Shown here piece by piece: positions 8,908 to 17,338 of a stretch of 25,993 nt of DNA (position 1 is the stretch's first letter; every line of letters begins with the position of its first letter). The notes under the pieces are model-generated. The model did not search any database. It saw only the letters and a list, made by a program, of their open reading frames with translations, and was not told the origin of the DNA. The position numbers were made by a program, and so were the translations under genes. The DNA is from Blattamonas nauphoetae (taxonomy: Eukaryota; Preaxostyla; Oxymonadida): positions 1-25,993 of the forward strand of contig JARBJD010000650.1 in NCBI GenBank assembly GCA_033064195.1, given 5' to 3'.

Positions 8908-9769
8908 TTAGTGAGTTATATTTTTGTTTCAGTTCATTGATGTTTGTCTGTTGTTGTCCGACAATGATACTCAGTTCCTGTATGGCTTTGATACAGAAGC
9001 AAGAGAGTTCTGCATAATCAACTTGAAGACAGTCTGGATTGGAATCATTCACAACTTCAGGGACTATCTCTTGGATCTGTTGTGCAATCACACCAATGTG
9101 TTTCTTCTCACTTTCCTTCTTCAAGCATTCACATTTCTCTTTGCAGTTCTTCAAGTGTTCTTCATCAGTCTCGTTCTCAAGTTGCTTTGTAACTTTGTTG
9201 ATCTTCGAGTCGAATGTGTAGAATTGATACTGCACAATTTCCACTTTATTCAATTGTTCAAGAACATCAGGGTATGGTTCAATATTTCTTTTCACTCTTC
9301 TGTCTGACAACTGAGAAAAACTTCCTGTTGGTGATATTGAAAACACTCCAGAACCAGTGTCCTCATCGTAGTAATACAATGCTGGTGTGTCACACGGAGA
9401 CCACATAATAATACCATCACCATTGAACTGAATTCCAGAAGTTTCTGCAATCGATTGTGAAATTGAAATACCAGACTTAAATGTTGAAGCTGGATATGTT
9501 CCAGGATACTTCGGAAGTGATCCCTCTGATATGTTCCACTTCGCTCCATTCACATTGATCAATCCTCCAATTTCTGGTGTCGTGATCGATCCATTTGTGC
9601 TCACCACTTTTTGGATTGATGATATCGCTGTCTTGTGTGCTTCTGTTGTCTTCTGAAGTGAGTCAATCACTGCTGCATTCTCGTTTGTTGAAGACAGAGT
9701 ATGATCAATCATTTTCTCAATCATTTGTGAATTGTATTTTTGTCGATTCATTTTTGGTTGCTCTTTCAT
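8891..9769 (-). CDS. Spike/fibre-like protein with C-terminal S74 intramolecular chaperone, 292 aa
   Basis: The C-terminal half shows the endosialidase-type intramolecular chaperone (peptidase S74) pattern: S-D-R-R-V-K-R-N-I-E-P at about residues 155-165, I-G-V-I-A-Q-Q-I-Q-E-I-V-P-E-V at 225-239, V-D-Y-A-E-L at 250-255 and I-K-A-I-Q-E-L at 260-266. In that family the domain drives trimerisation of fibres and then cuts itself off at the Ser of the S-D-R motif. The N-terminal 55 residues look like a coiled coil, and the middle is beta-rich and Gly/Ser-rich as in a fibre shaft. A charged, Cys-containing loop of about 40 residues separates the first two chaperone motifs. I chose the ATG at 9769 because a T-rich box (9771-9784) stands just before it. 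It is likely a receptor-binding spike on the virion. Confidence 0.75.
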   Translation of the reverse strand: MKEQPKMNRQKYNSQMIEKMIDHTLSSTNENAAVIDSLQKTTEAHKTAISSIQKVVSTNGSITTPEIGGLINVNGAKWNISEGSLPKYPGTYPASTFKSGISISQSIAETSGIQFNGDGIIMWSPCDTPALYYYDEDTGSGVFSISPTGSFSQLSDRRVKRNIEPYPDVLEQLNKVEIVQYQFYTFDSKINKVTKQLENETDEEHLKNCKEKCECLKKESEKKHIGVIAQQIQEIVPEVVNDSNPDCLQVDYAELSCFCIKAIQELSIIVGQQQTNINELKQKYNSLINTPT

Positions 9770-9929
9770 TGAAAATAAAAAATGACAATCCCTCATGAAC
9801 ATACGTCACCGGCACATTATTTCTGACATACCCAGAGACTAGCGAACAGTTCTCTTCTCTCATTGATTCAATTAATGCTTGTTCTGAACATACTCGACGT
9901 CTTTCCTTGTACATCGCAGTTGGATTCAT
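9717..9929 (-). pseudogene. TIR-edge partial copy of small repeat-protein gene
   Basis: The first 47 residues (from MNPTAMYKERRRVCSEQ on) match the protein encoded at 19260 with two or three differences. At the inner TIR edge the match ends and unrelated sequence follows, including the S74 gene's promoter. The TIR therefore covers only the first half of that gene, as also happens where poxvirus TIR edges cut genes. It is probably not a functional protein on this side. Confidence 0.7.
9771..9784 (-). promoter_or_regulatory. T-rich box before S74 spike gene
   Basis: On the minus strand CATTTTTTATTTTC lies immediately before the ATG at 9769. It stands between the gene and the inner edge of the TIR at 9790. 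Confidence 0.5.
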
Positions 9930-10093
9930 TTAATACAAATTAAAAAAGTCAAAAATGAAAATTCTTTCGTTGTTTTCTCAGTTTTGGATTTTTCACTCAG
10001 ATCGAGGATCAATGTGTTCGATCACTCAATTCTCAACAATGTGTATTACGTTCCAATTCTTCGCGTTTTGGAATCTCCGTAACTGTAGGATCA

Positions 10094-10378
10094 TCATGGT
10101 ATGCTCCGTTTTTTGAAGATTCGGGACTTTTGCAGAGATATTTGAGGTTTCACAATCAGGTCCAGATCTCGGTAAAAGTATGCATTCTTCATCATTTCAC
10201 TCTCATTTTCTTCTTGTTTTAGACTTGTTTCAGCTGTTTCCGGGCTAATTGTCACTTGTTTATTGCTCATTATTGTTTCGTTTTTGACCTCATTTCCGAC
10301 TTCGTTTTTTCGTTGTTTATCCATAATATCCACTTCATTCATGTTTCTTTCAACTAAACTTTTTCTCAAATTTAACAC
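10094..10378 (-). other. Possible small frame inside the TIR, charged 94-aa product
   Basis: An open frame rich in Lys, Glu and Asn lies in the left TIR. The matching part of the right TIR (about 18815-19100, plus strand) encodes a similar peptide but is not continuously open. It may be an old TIR gene or just AT-rich sequence; no motif is seen. Confidence 0.25.
10124..10139 (+). repeat. TIR internal direct repeat, unit 1
   Basis: GGACTTTTGCAGAGAT here is repeated exactly at 10405-10420, each followed about 25-30 bases later by ATCTCGG. The right TIR has the inverted counterparts at 18769-18784 and 19050-19065, the latter with one difference. They may be binding sites for a replication or terminal protein. 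Confidence 0.6.
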
Positions 10379-10404
10379 ACTAATTCCCGTTTACTGAGTT
10401 TTCC

Positions 10405-10420
10405 GGACTTTTGCAGAGAT
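10405..10420 (+). repeat. TIR internal direct repeat, unit 2
   Basis: Second exact copy of GGACTTTTGCAGAGAT, 281 bases from the first, again followed by an ATCTCGG block near 10441. Confidence 0.6.
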
Positions 10421-11658
10421 CCGCCATTCAACGGCTCACTTCATATCTCGGAATTTTTCCGTAATCTTCATCATTTCACATACTTTTTTGAGCACTTTTT
10501 GTTGTTTTTAAGACATACAACCGAGAACACAAGTGACATTTTCGCTATTGGAGCCACATTTCACACCGTTTTCACGATCGTCATTTTCACTCTCAGTTTC
10601 ATACTTGCCCGTTTCATTCATGCTTGTTTCGCTTTCATTTACTCTGTTTTTGTGAAAAAAGTGATGAAAACTTGACTAAAATGATGTGCTAGTGAAGTGA
10701 GAACGGCCCACAAAATGGAAGTGAATTGAGCAAAATGAAGAGGAATGATGAACAGATCATATGTGAAATGGGGAGAGAAAGTGATGAAATGAAAGGGACT
10801 ACAGTCGGTTTTGAAGTGACAAAAACGGTCAAAAGTTGTGAAGTGAAAACATGAAAAAGTGACTTTATGGGAGAACTATCCGACAAAATCTCCTCAAAAT
10901 TTGAGCACACCTCACTCAGACCGTGAGAAAGAAGGATTTGCAGTGAAAATCGGATCAAAAAATCCATAGTGTCAAAATGTTGGTGCAAATGTGTCGTCAG
11001 AGGTGTGATCGAAGAACCGACCCTCCAGAGAGAACTATAGGTGATGTAAAACCAGAATTCTCAAAAAAGCGTCGCTTGAGTGCGATTGTGAAGTAGTTTG
11101 AAGGAAAATCGTGTAAAATGAAAATTGACAAAAAATTGTGAAAACGATCGTGTGTCGAGGATCGTCAGAACCGAATGACGCGAATACCTGTCCACTATCG
11201 ATTTGACATGTTTTGAGACCATCAGAGGGCGAAAAGTGACGTGTAGGAGAAGAGCGAGACGTCACTTTCTCCTCCTTAAAAATTTTGTCATTTTCAAAAT
11301 ATGTTGTGGGGTCGGATCAAACTTTTTTTTCAAAAGTGCTTTTTTCCTAAAATTTCACCTATCAACATCAATTTCGTAATTTTAGAACGTGTTTGAACAC
11401 AATTTGAGACATAAAGGTGTTCATAGTGGCGAAATCCGAACATCGACTTTTTCGTCACTTTTTGGACCTAAGTTCGGTACACAGTTCGACGAATTCCCAA
11501 CCGATTCTGATCAGGATTGTCTTGATCGATGACCGACAGTGTCCCCGAGATTTTAGAATTTTTTTCAGAATTTTTTGAAATGGTTCAACTATTGGATTTC
11601 ATTGATTTGTGGTCAAAAATAGATTTTCAGTAGTTTCAAGACCTTTCGTGGTACTTTC

Positions 11659-12264
11659 TCAAGTCTTGCCTTTGCAAGGCTTCGAGCCCTCGCGAGAGTG
11701 AGGACGGTCTCCAAAATACAACCAATTGTCCAAGCGAACGTAATACTCATTCTTTGTTCGTAAATCGCGATATTTGAATGGCTCAAGTACCTTTGTGTAT
11801 GTTCCAATGAGTTCACAATTCTCTTTTTTCAATTCATTTTCAACAAACGATTGTGTGTATCGTTTTCGTTTGTTCTGATGAGTTCTGAATCCTTTCATCC
11901 CTTTTGATGGGATTACTATCCATTCAATTCCTTCATGTCGATATGTTACTGGAGTACTTGAATGAGTGTATTCAGAAATGAGTTCACAATTCTCATTTTT
12001 CATTGATTCAATAAGCTTCTCTTTTGTACAACGATTTGCTGGTCGAAGATATTTCTGGCGATTCAGATGTGGTCTGTATCCTTTGACGAAACTATTGACG
12101 TACACTTGATAAGTTTCATCAGGTTTTTCTTCAAGATAGTATTCGAAAGTGCTTCCAGTGAGATATGTTGTTCCTTGTCGATTAAGAGTCGGAGGTGATT
12201 TCATGATCAAATTATCTTTCTCCATAATTTCCAGTAGTTGTGTTGGTGTCAAGACGCTGCTCAT
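11659..12264 (-). CDS. Three-repeat small protein of the TIR family, 201 aa
   Basis: It has three tandem units of about 58-65 residues; the last two match the two units of the protein encoded at 19260. Each unit runs S/T-x-x-L-I/V-E-x-x-x-x-E-N-C-E-L-I-x-x-Y-T, then a V-T-Y/F-K-Y strand, a W or Y-containing strand and a G-x-R-P/T-H end. The layout recalls the Cys-paired repeats found beside viral and phage nucleases (Y-K-N ... C-G-x-x-W ... G-x-G-C-P-x-C), but without the metal-binding cysteines, so a DNA-binding role is only a guess. The ATG at 12264 follows ATTTGTATAAA, the same leader as at 19260. The last 13 residues (R-E-G-S-K-P-C-K-G-K-T) come from the 39-nt insert at 11663-11701. Confidence 0.6.
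   Translation of the reverse strand: MSSVLTPTQLLEIMEKDNLIMKSPPTLNRQGTTYLTGSTFEYYLEEKPDETYQVYVNSFVKGYRPHLNRQKYLRPANRCTKEKLIESMKNENCELISEYTHSSTPVTYRHEGIEWIVIPSKGMKGFRTHQNKRKRYTQSFVENELKKENCELIGTYTKVLEPFKYRDLRTKNEYYVRLDNWLYFGDRPHSREGSKPCKGKT
11663..11701 (-). repeat. 39-nt palindromic insert, copy 2 (reverse orientation)
   Basis: On the minus strand: TCACTCTCGCGAGGGC, then TCGAAGCCTTGC and AAAGGCAAGAC. It contains the hairpins CTCTCGCGAG and GCCTTGCAAAGGC. It forms the C-terminal end of the 201-aa protein. It is nearly identical in its 3' half to the polymerase copy. No clear flanking duplication is seen. Confidence 0.65.
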
Positions 12265-12566
12265 TTTATACAAATTGAAAAATTGAATAAAAAAAGAAAT
12301 CGACGTTGTTTTCTAAAAGTACTCAAAATTTGCTTCAAAAAAGACACTTTTCAAGAGGTCCGTTTTTCGCCTTTATTTTTGAATTTACGGCCAAATATTG
12401 ACTACTCTGAAATGTCAATATTTTCAGTAGTAAGTGAGATGGAAATTAGAATGAGTCATATTAAAAAAAATCAATTGGCTCTGAGATTCAAAATGATTTC
12501 TCGTTCCAATTCTCCTAGGAGTATCACCTATGCCAGTTTGGTTCCCATTTCGCTTATACCACTACT

Positions 12567-12768
12567 CTTGTTGGATGACTGGGCAAGAAAGAAAGCAAGC
12601 AGAGTGGTGTAGTTCTGTCTGCTTGTGACGTGACAATGAGCATTGCGTAGTGCAACACTCAAAGTGGTGATGAAGTGACACCGGAGTTAAAGTGTATGGG
12701 TGAATTGGGAGTGGCATGAATAAATAATGTACGACGTGATGGTGAGTGAGTGATTGTGAAGCGATCAG
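12567..12768. other. Host flank between left Polinton and host gene 3' end
   Basis: This short non-coding stretch is host DNA: it lies outside the TIR tip and after the stop of the kinase-like gene on the minus strand, so it would be that gene's 3' flank. No structure is seen. Confidence 0.4.
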
Positions 12769-13261
12769 TTACGAGCCGAAGAGCTGCGGGGCTGCAGCAG
12801 GATCGTCGGGGATCGAGTCCAACGACGAGATCAGATCATCCAATCCAATTCGGTCTGTCGCTTTCAGTTCCAGGCATTTCAGGATCAGTTCTTCCATCTC
12901 CTTGTTCTCAACAAGAGACATCTGAGGCTTCACTCCCGCTTTCAGCTGACGACCCGCATTCACTCCATCAGTCTCTCGGAACGGAATCTGTCCGCTCTCC
13001 ATTTCCCACAACACAAGGCCAAGCCGAAAAACCGTCACTTTCTCCACATCACACGATGGCATGACATCGTGTTCTCCTTGTTCAGGCGCCTGCCATCGCT
13101 GGTCTTCTTGGTCCTCTTTCTCTCGAACCACAGTCGTTGCTCGATTCAATCCACTCGCATTCTCGTTGTTCACATTCGCTGATCCAGCGTGTTCAGCAAC
13201 ACTTGAAGCAGCTGTCTGAGTTTGACATTGAGATTGGTGCTTTGCGGTATTTGTGTCAATA

Positions 13262-13281
13262 TCATGCGTACCGTCCGTAAG
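13262..13281 (+). repeat. Inverted pair in host gene, left arm
   Basis: This 20-nt block (TCATGCGTACCGTCCGTAAG) matches the minus strand of 13636-13655 at 18 of 20 positions. The arms flank the stretch where the kinase-like gene changes frame. Confidence 0.6.
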
Positions 13282-13635
13282 ATAAACTGAGCGGTTCATT
13301 GAGGTTCCTGTCATTTTTCAAATGGAAATAGATGAAGAATTTGAACAGAAAAAACTTTCTAAACCAGTCATTTCACCCTTATTTTAAACTTTCTGAACAT
13401 CGGATCTCAAACAGTTCTCCTTTTCCAGTTCTAATTTTAGTCGATTTTACTCATTTCGGAGGTTTGTCTTTGTTTCTTCACCAGTAAACTACAAATTTTG
13501 CGAGATTGAGAAAGTTGACGTCAAATTAGGTATTTTGATCTCCTTTTTTCTCTCTATTTACAAATCATTTGCAAAAACGCATTCTCTATCTCTTTTACAA
13601 TCCATCCAATGAAGCGAATGAAATAGTGCATGTAC

Positions 13636-13655
13636 CTTATGGACGGTATGCATGA
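13636..13655 (-). repeat. Inverted pair in host gene, right arm
   Basis: On the minus strand it reads TCATGCATACCGTCCATAAG, directly followed by GTACATG, which could be a splice donor. Partner of 13262-13281. Confidence 0.6.
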
Positions 13656-15984
13656 TTCTGACTCATTTGTTCCTTCCTGTTTCATTTGCAGGTTGAAGTG
13701 GCCATCGGCTCCAATCAGGATCCAGTGAGATGTCAGTTTCTGAAGAATCCAAGCATTTCCATTCGTCTTCCCAATCTTCTGAAGACCTCGAGCAATCTCA
13801 ATCTGTCGCTGTCGCTTCTCAACAATCCCTGTTTTGTGATTGTGTAGTCGCTCGAAAAGTGTCTCCATCTTCACAACTTCCTTCGTCTGACCACTCTCCA
13901 CATCCATCACTTCCACAAATTGTTGCCTTGACATGGGCATTCCCTGAAATCCAACCATTTTCGTCGACTGGTTGCTGTTCTCACCAACGTTTTGGGTCAG
14001 CGACTTTCCTTTCAGAAAAGCAGCGCTTGTCTGGATCTCGTTTGGTGGTATGGAATTGATTTGATTTACAAATTTCTCTTCGTCTATCATTTCTTCTGGG
14101 TCATCCAGTGTTTTGAGGGCATGTTTTCTTTGACGTCGGCGGAGAACCACAATGACGACAACGATGACAAAGAGGGCACAACACAAAAGGGCAATCACAA
14201 GAGGAAGCCACCATTTCATGTTGTCCAGTGATAACTGCGACATCCGATCTGCCGAGTTCTTCTGAACAACAAACCATTCCGGCGTTGTTTCATTCAATCC
14301 GAAAACAAGTCATCCTCGCCATTCCAAAGCATCTTTCAGCGACGAAAGCGACGTCAGAGCGACGGAGATGTGGATGTGCGTGTCGTTGAAGGAGTCAGTT
14401 GAGTCAAATGAAAGTTCAATTCTCTCTGATTCCCCTTCCGATTTGTCTTTCTTCATCTCAAACACTTCAAGACTCAGACCACAAGGAATCATCGTCGTTC
14501 CAACAATCAAAACTGAGAATCGTTTCTCCTTCTTCATCCAAGTGTTGTTCGATTCCGACGACAGTGTTGGCACAAACAGAGGAGAGTTTGGTCGAGCATC
14601 GTCTCAACTCACAGTGCAGTCTGTTCCTGAAATCCACGCTGATGGATGGTCTTTCGATCCATCCCCTCCATTCAGACTCCCAATCGTCACTCTTCCATCA
14701 ACACAACGGATGTTTCGGCGAGCAGATGGAAATGAATCCAGATTTGGAGAGTTGCCATCAAAAGACGACTCTCGGAGTGACAATGTGCTGCTTTCCATTC
14801 TTCATGTGGATTGCTCCTTGCGAAAGAGATGACAATGTCATTCGGTTGAGTTTCGTGTTGCAGTTGTTGACTTTGATGACTCCACTCTCCCATGAGCAGA
14901 GTTCCTCGTTTTCAGAATTCAAAGAGAGAGTTGGCAGTGGCTCGCCAACGAAAGAACCCTCTTTCAGAATGATCGTCGATTCGGAGGCAGACAAGAACAC
15001 GAACGAGGGATCAGTTGATTCGAGTTTGACTGTCACATCGACAATCGAGAACGCCGCCTCAGACACAACAACCATTCCCGTCTTGTCTCCCATCGACGCT
15101 GATGGAAGGATGGCGACTGTGGGCTCACCAGTTCCCCCATTCGTGTAGTCGATCGACATCCCAGCAGAGACGACAATTGGCTGTGTTTGTTCAGAGGAGT
15201 TCACAATCGCAAGAATTGCTGATTTCGCTTTCAGAGCACAGACCATCGACCACGCGAAATCAATCGTGGCACAAGGTGAATCGCTCTCCCCACAGATCTC
15301 AATGTCATCCCCTTCCTTTTCGTTCACGTGAAGCACCAGAGGCACGGGAAGTTTGGGTGTGGTGAACGAAACAGTTCCATCGGTCAGAATCACATCCGAT
15401 TGATTTCCAACACGAGTGATCGACACAATCGTGTACGTCGTGTTTTGTTGAATACAACCTGCACGCCCAAGAAGCAGTTCGGCAGACGAAACGGTTGTTG
15501 AGCTGTTGAACAGCATGTCCAACGAGAAGGGCGGAGAGAGGGTGACAGTGTACAATCCATTCATCTTGAGACACATTCCAGTCAAGTCAAGTGTCATTGT
15601 CGTGTTGATCGAGTTCGGATGAATTTGTGCTGCTTTCACCAACGGATTGGCTGGGACAGCCAGTTTGACATTCGAGTTCACAAACACACTATCCTCCCCA
15701 AACTTCAACGATGAGATCGTGTACGTCGCCCCGAAGGCCAGAATTGAGGTTGGGAAAAGGCTGATTGACACTTTGAACAGCAGTTCCCCATGCTCACTCA
15801 GACTCTCTTCGGATGTCAGCTCCTCTGATACTGAATTGAGTTTCAGTGTGTAGCTTCCAGGAGTCAGCGCTCGTCCTTTCAGTCTCAATGTCGCTTCATC
15901 CTTCGCTCCATTCAAAGTCACCCTTCCTTCTTCGATTCGCTTCGGTTCAGCAGGAACTGTGATTGATAATGTTCTATCGATCAT

Positions 15985-16124
15985 TCTTCAATGATCTGGT
16001 TCAGGACAGAGCTCCGAAGAGTGAGATACATCTCTGACATGGACAGAAACACAGAGAGAAGATATTGGGTCAGATCTCTTGACATTATCTTTCTTATTAC
16101 ATCATTTGGGTTAACACGACACAG
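15985..16124. other. Junction between host gene remnant and gag-like frame
   Basis: The host frame closes just upstream of 15984, and a new, plus-strand frame starts at 16125. No direct repeat or LTR-like end was recognised, so the retroelement's 5' limit is somewhere in or near this stretch. Confidence 0.3.
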
Positions 16125-17225
16125 ATGAACGAGAATATTGAAGTGTTGTTGGGAAAGTTGGGAAATTATCGGAACTTTGCTGCTGAAATTATCACAGTGA
16201 TGGAGAATCCGGAGCTTCCCAGAGCTCGGGAGTTTGTTGGCATCCAGATGCCAGCATATCTGGTGGCGGCAGCACCGGCACTCTTTCACGTCCTTCGACT
16301 CATTCTTCTTGCCGTGGACGTGGGGTTGGGCCTGGATTCGGACGAGTGGGTGGCCCCGCTCACAGGGCTCCCTCAGGAGGTGGTGAGACCACAACAGGTC
16401 ATCACTCCCGACATCTTCGCCCAGCATCGCACCCCACAGATCCAGACACCTCAACCACAGGTGGAGGTCGGCATCACACCTCCGATCTTTCGCCCGGAGG
16501 CACAAAGACCTGTTGTCAGGTTTGAGCCGATTGCCCAGCATGACCCTAGACAAGCTCCCCCAATCCAAGAGGACGTGCAGCTGTTCCACTCACTACTCGT
16601 TGACGCGGCACGGGAGCTTCCGTTGTTCACGTGGGAACAACAGGCGTTGGGGACAGTTCGGGAGGTGCTGAAGTTGTCCGATGGTTTGCATTTGAACGAG
16701 GACGTGCTTAAACAATTTGTATCCGCAAAGAATCGGAAGGTTGACAACTTGTTGGTGCAGCTCAAGAAGGAGGCGTTCACGAGTGTTCAGTTGGCGGTGG
16801 GTCTGTTCGAGTCGGTCAGGCAGGGAATGCCGACAGCGCAGGCCTTGTGTCTTCAAGGGCTTAAGGCAGCTGAGTTAGTGAAGCGTGTTGAACAAGCCCG
16901 CAAGGTTGTCAACTGTGATATCCTGCCTGGCTCACAGGGTGATGAGCGACAGGAAGACAACGCCCGGAGGCAAAGGGAGCTGCTACAACAGGAGATGAAC
17001 CAAGCCAGACAGGTTCGAGCGGCGGCAGCGGCAGTGAGGCAAAGTCAACAGCCTCGGTTTTTTCGTCCCGACAACCAAAATTGGAACCAGGGGCCAAGAC
17101 AGGACAGAGGCTGGAGTGGTCGGAGCCAGCCGAACCGGCCAGGTCCGTGGAGAGGGCGGCCCCCACAACAACTGGGCTACTTCCCTGCGCTTCGGGACAC
17201 TCAGACCAATCAGTCAAAGCAGTAG
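16125..17225 (+). CDS. Gag-like protein of a retroelement, 366 aa
   Basis: This single open frame has a base composition quite unlike the AT-rich Polintons: GC-rich, with CAG/GAG/GTG codons. The middle (about residues 145-260) is helical, Leu-rich and capsid-like; the last 90 residues are Gln/Arg/Gly/Pro-rich (for example R-P-G-P-W-R-G-R-P-P) and look like a nucleocapsid-type RNA-binding tail without zinc knuckles. Gag-like proteins of this shape precede the polymerase in LTR and DIRS-type retroelements. No reverse transcriptase, protease or LTR lies in the window; the right Polinton starts 113 bases after its stop, so the rest may lie beyond that element. A host RNA-binding protein is the alternative. 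Confidence 0.4.
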   Translation: MNENIEVLLGKLGNYRNFAAEIITVMENPELPRAREFVGIQMPAYLVAAAPALFHVLRLILLAVDVGLGLDSDEWVAPLTGLPQEVVRPQQVITPDIFAQHRTPQIQTPQPQVEVGITPPIFRPEAQRPVVRFEPIAQHDPRQAPPIQEDVQLFHSLLVDAARELPLFTWEQQALGTVREVLKLSDGLHLNEDVLKQFVSAKNRKVDNLLVQLKKEAFTSVQLAVGLFESVRQGMPTAQALCLQGLKAAELVKRVEQARKVVNCDILPGSQGDERQEDNARRQRELLQQEMNQARQVRAAAAAVRQSQQPRFFRPDNQNWNQGPRQDRGWSGRSQPNRPGPWRGRPPQQLGYFPALRDTQTNQSKQ

Positions 17226-17338
17226 AAGTGCAGCAGCATCATCACGTCACCCAAACACATTCACACCACCCCACACAACCATCACCTCACAGTTCAGTCA
17301 TCAACCTATCTTCAGTATCAAAGATTCAGTTCGACTAT
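17226..17338. other. Short flank between gag-like frame and right Polinton tip
   Basis: This is CA-rich non-coding sequence. The last six bases before the Polinton tip (CGACTAT region, 17332-17338) would contain the target duplication, which needs the far end of the element to confirm. Confidence 0.35.

Larger units (their letters stand above)
11630..12300 (-). mobile_element. Extra gene cassette inside the left TIR
   Basis: The TIR alignment with the right element is continuous up to about 11625 (GATTTGTGGTCAAAAA, matched at 17585-17600) and resumes near 12326 (CAAAATTTGCTTCAAAA, matched near 17530-17546). The 670 bases between have no counterpart on the right, where only about 40 unrelated bases lie. 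They carry the 201-aa repeat-protein gene with its leader. It could be a gain here or a loss from the right TIR. Confidence 0.6.
1441..12566. mobile_element. Polinton/Maverick element, capsid half (left element)
   Basis: A run of genes typical of a Polinton capsid side is seen: packaging ATPase remnant, small virion-like proteins, two large double-jelly-roll-like capsid proteins and a spike-like S74 protein, ending in a long TIR whose outer tip reads TACCACTACT at 12557-12566. The same tip, inverted, starts the right element at 17339. The integrase/polymerase half and the other TIR must lie outside the window to the left, or are lost; the exact left limit is uncertain. The element is broken, with a few breaks (roughly three to five), all at the ATPase end, plus insertions of other repeats; its capsid block is open. 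This suggests moderate age. The 6 bp after the tip (CTTGTT) would be the target duplication if the partner end were known. Confidence 0.85.
9790..12566 (-). repeat. Terminal inverted repeat of left Polinton
   Basis: This region is the inverted counterpart of 17339-19399. The inner edge is sharp: matching stops after CCCTCATG (9790) and its partner CATGAGGG (ending 19399). The innermost 150 bases differ at only a few positions; the middle is more diverged but clearly alignable (for example 11390-11610 with 17590-17850, and 12326-12430 with 17450-17545). The outer tip is TACCACTACT. Relative to the other copy it holds an extra segment at about 11630-12300 with its own gene. It contains the 5' half of the small repeat-protein gene found whole at 19260. 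Confidence 0.85.
12769..15984 (-). pseudogene. Host receptor-like gene: beta-rich ectodomain, one membrane helix, kinase-like domain (decayed)
   Basis: The coding order on the minus strand is: a long beta-rich extracellular part (15984 to about 14320) with tandem immunoglobulin-like/beta-helix units and a C-G-E-S-D-S-P-C-A-T-I segment; a membrane helix W-W-L-P-L-V-I-A-L-L-C-C-A-L (about 14218-14140) with a stop-transfer R-R-R-Q-R-K-H; then a kinase-like domain in pieces. In that domain, I-A-R-G-L-Q-K-I and S-H-W-I-L-I-G (about 13700-13800) stand where the catalytic loop would be, without the H-R-D residues; R-W-Q-A-P-E (about 13098-13081) and V-F-R-L-G-L-V-L-W-E-M follow. I recall this architecture as a large family in Blattamonas-type oxymonads. 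Decay: a frameshift near 14787, and in-frame TGA at 14604-14606 and 14310-14312 where the family has ordinary residues. The kinase-like parts before 13554 and after 13314 are in different frames, possibly across an intron. The 5' end is missing beyond 15984. Confidence 0.6.

Noticed and set aside
9214-9549. Minor frames on both strands around 9.0-9.8 kb
   Set aside because: They lie within the S74 gene and lack family motifs; the long minus frame has clear domain landmarks.
10689-11265. Small minus-strand frames in the left TIR
   Set aside because: The matching right TIR does not keep them open, and they have low-complexity AT-rich content.
14310-14606. TGA recoded as an amino acid in this organism
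   Set aside because: TGA ends several good frames (for example both large capsid genes), and the two in-frame TGA codons stand at positions where different residues would be expected.
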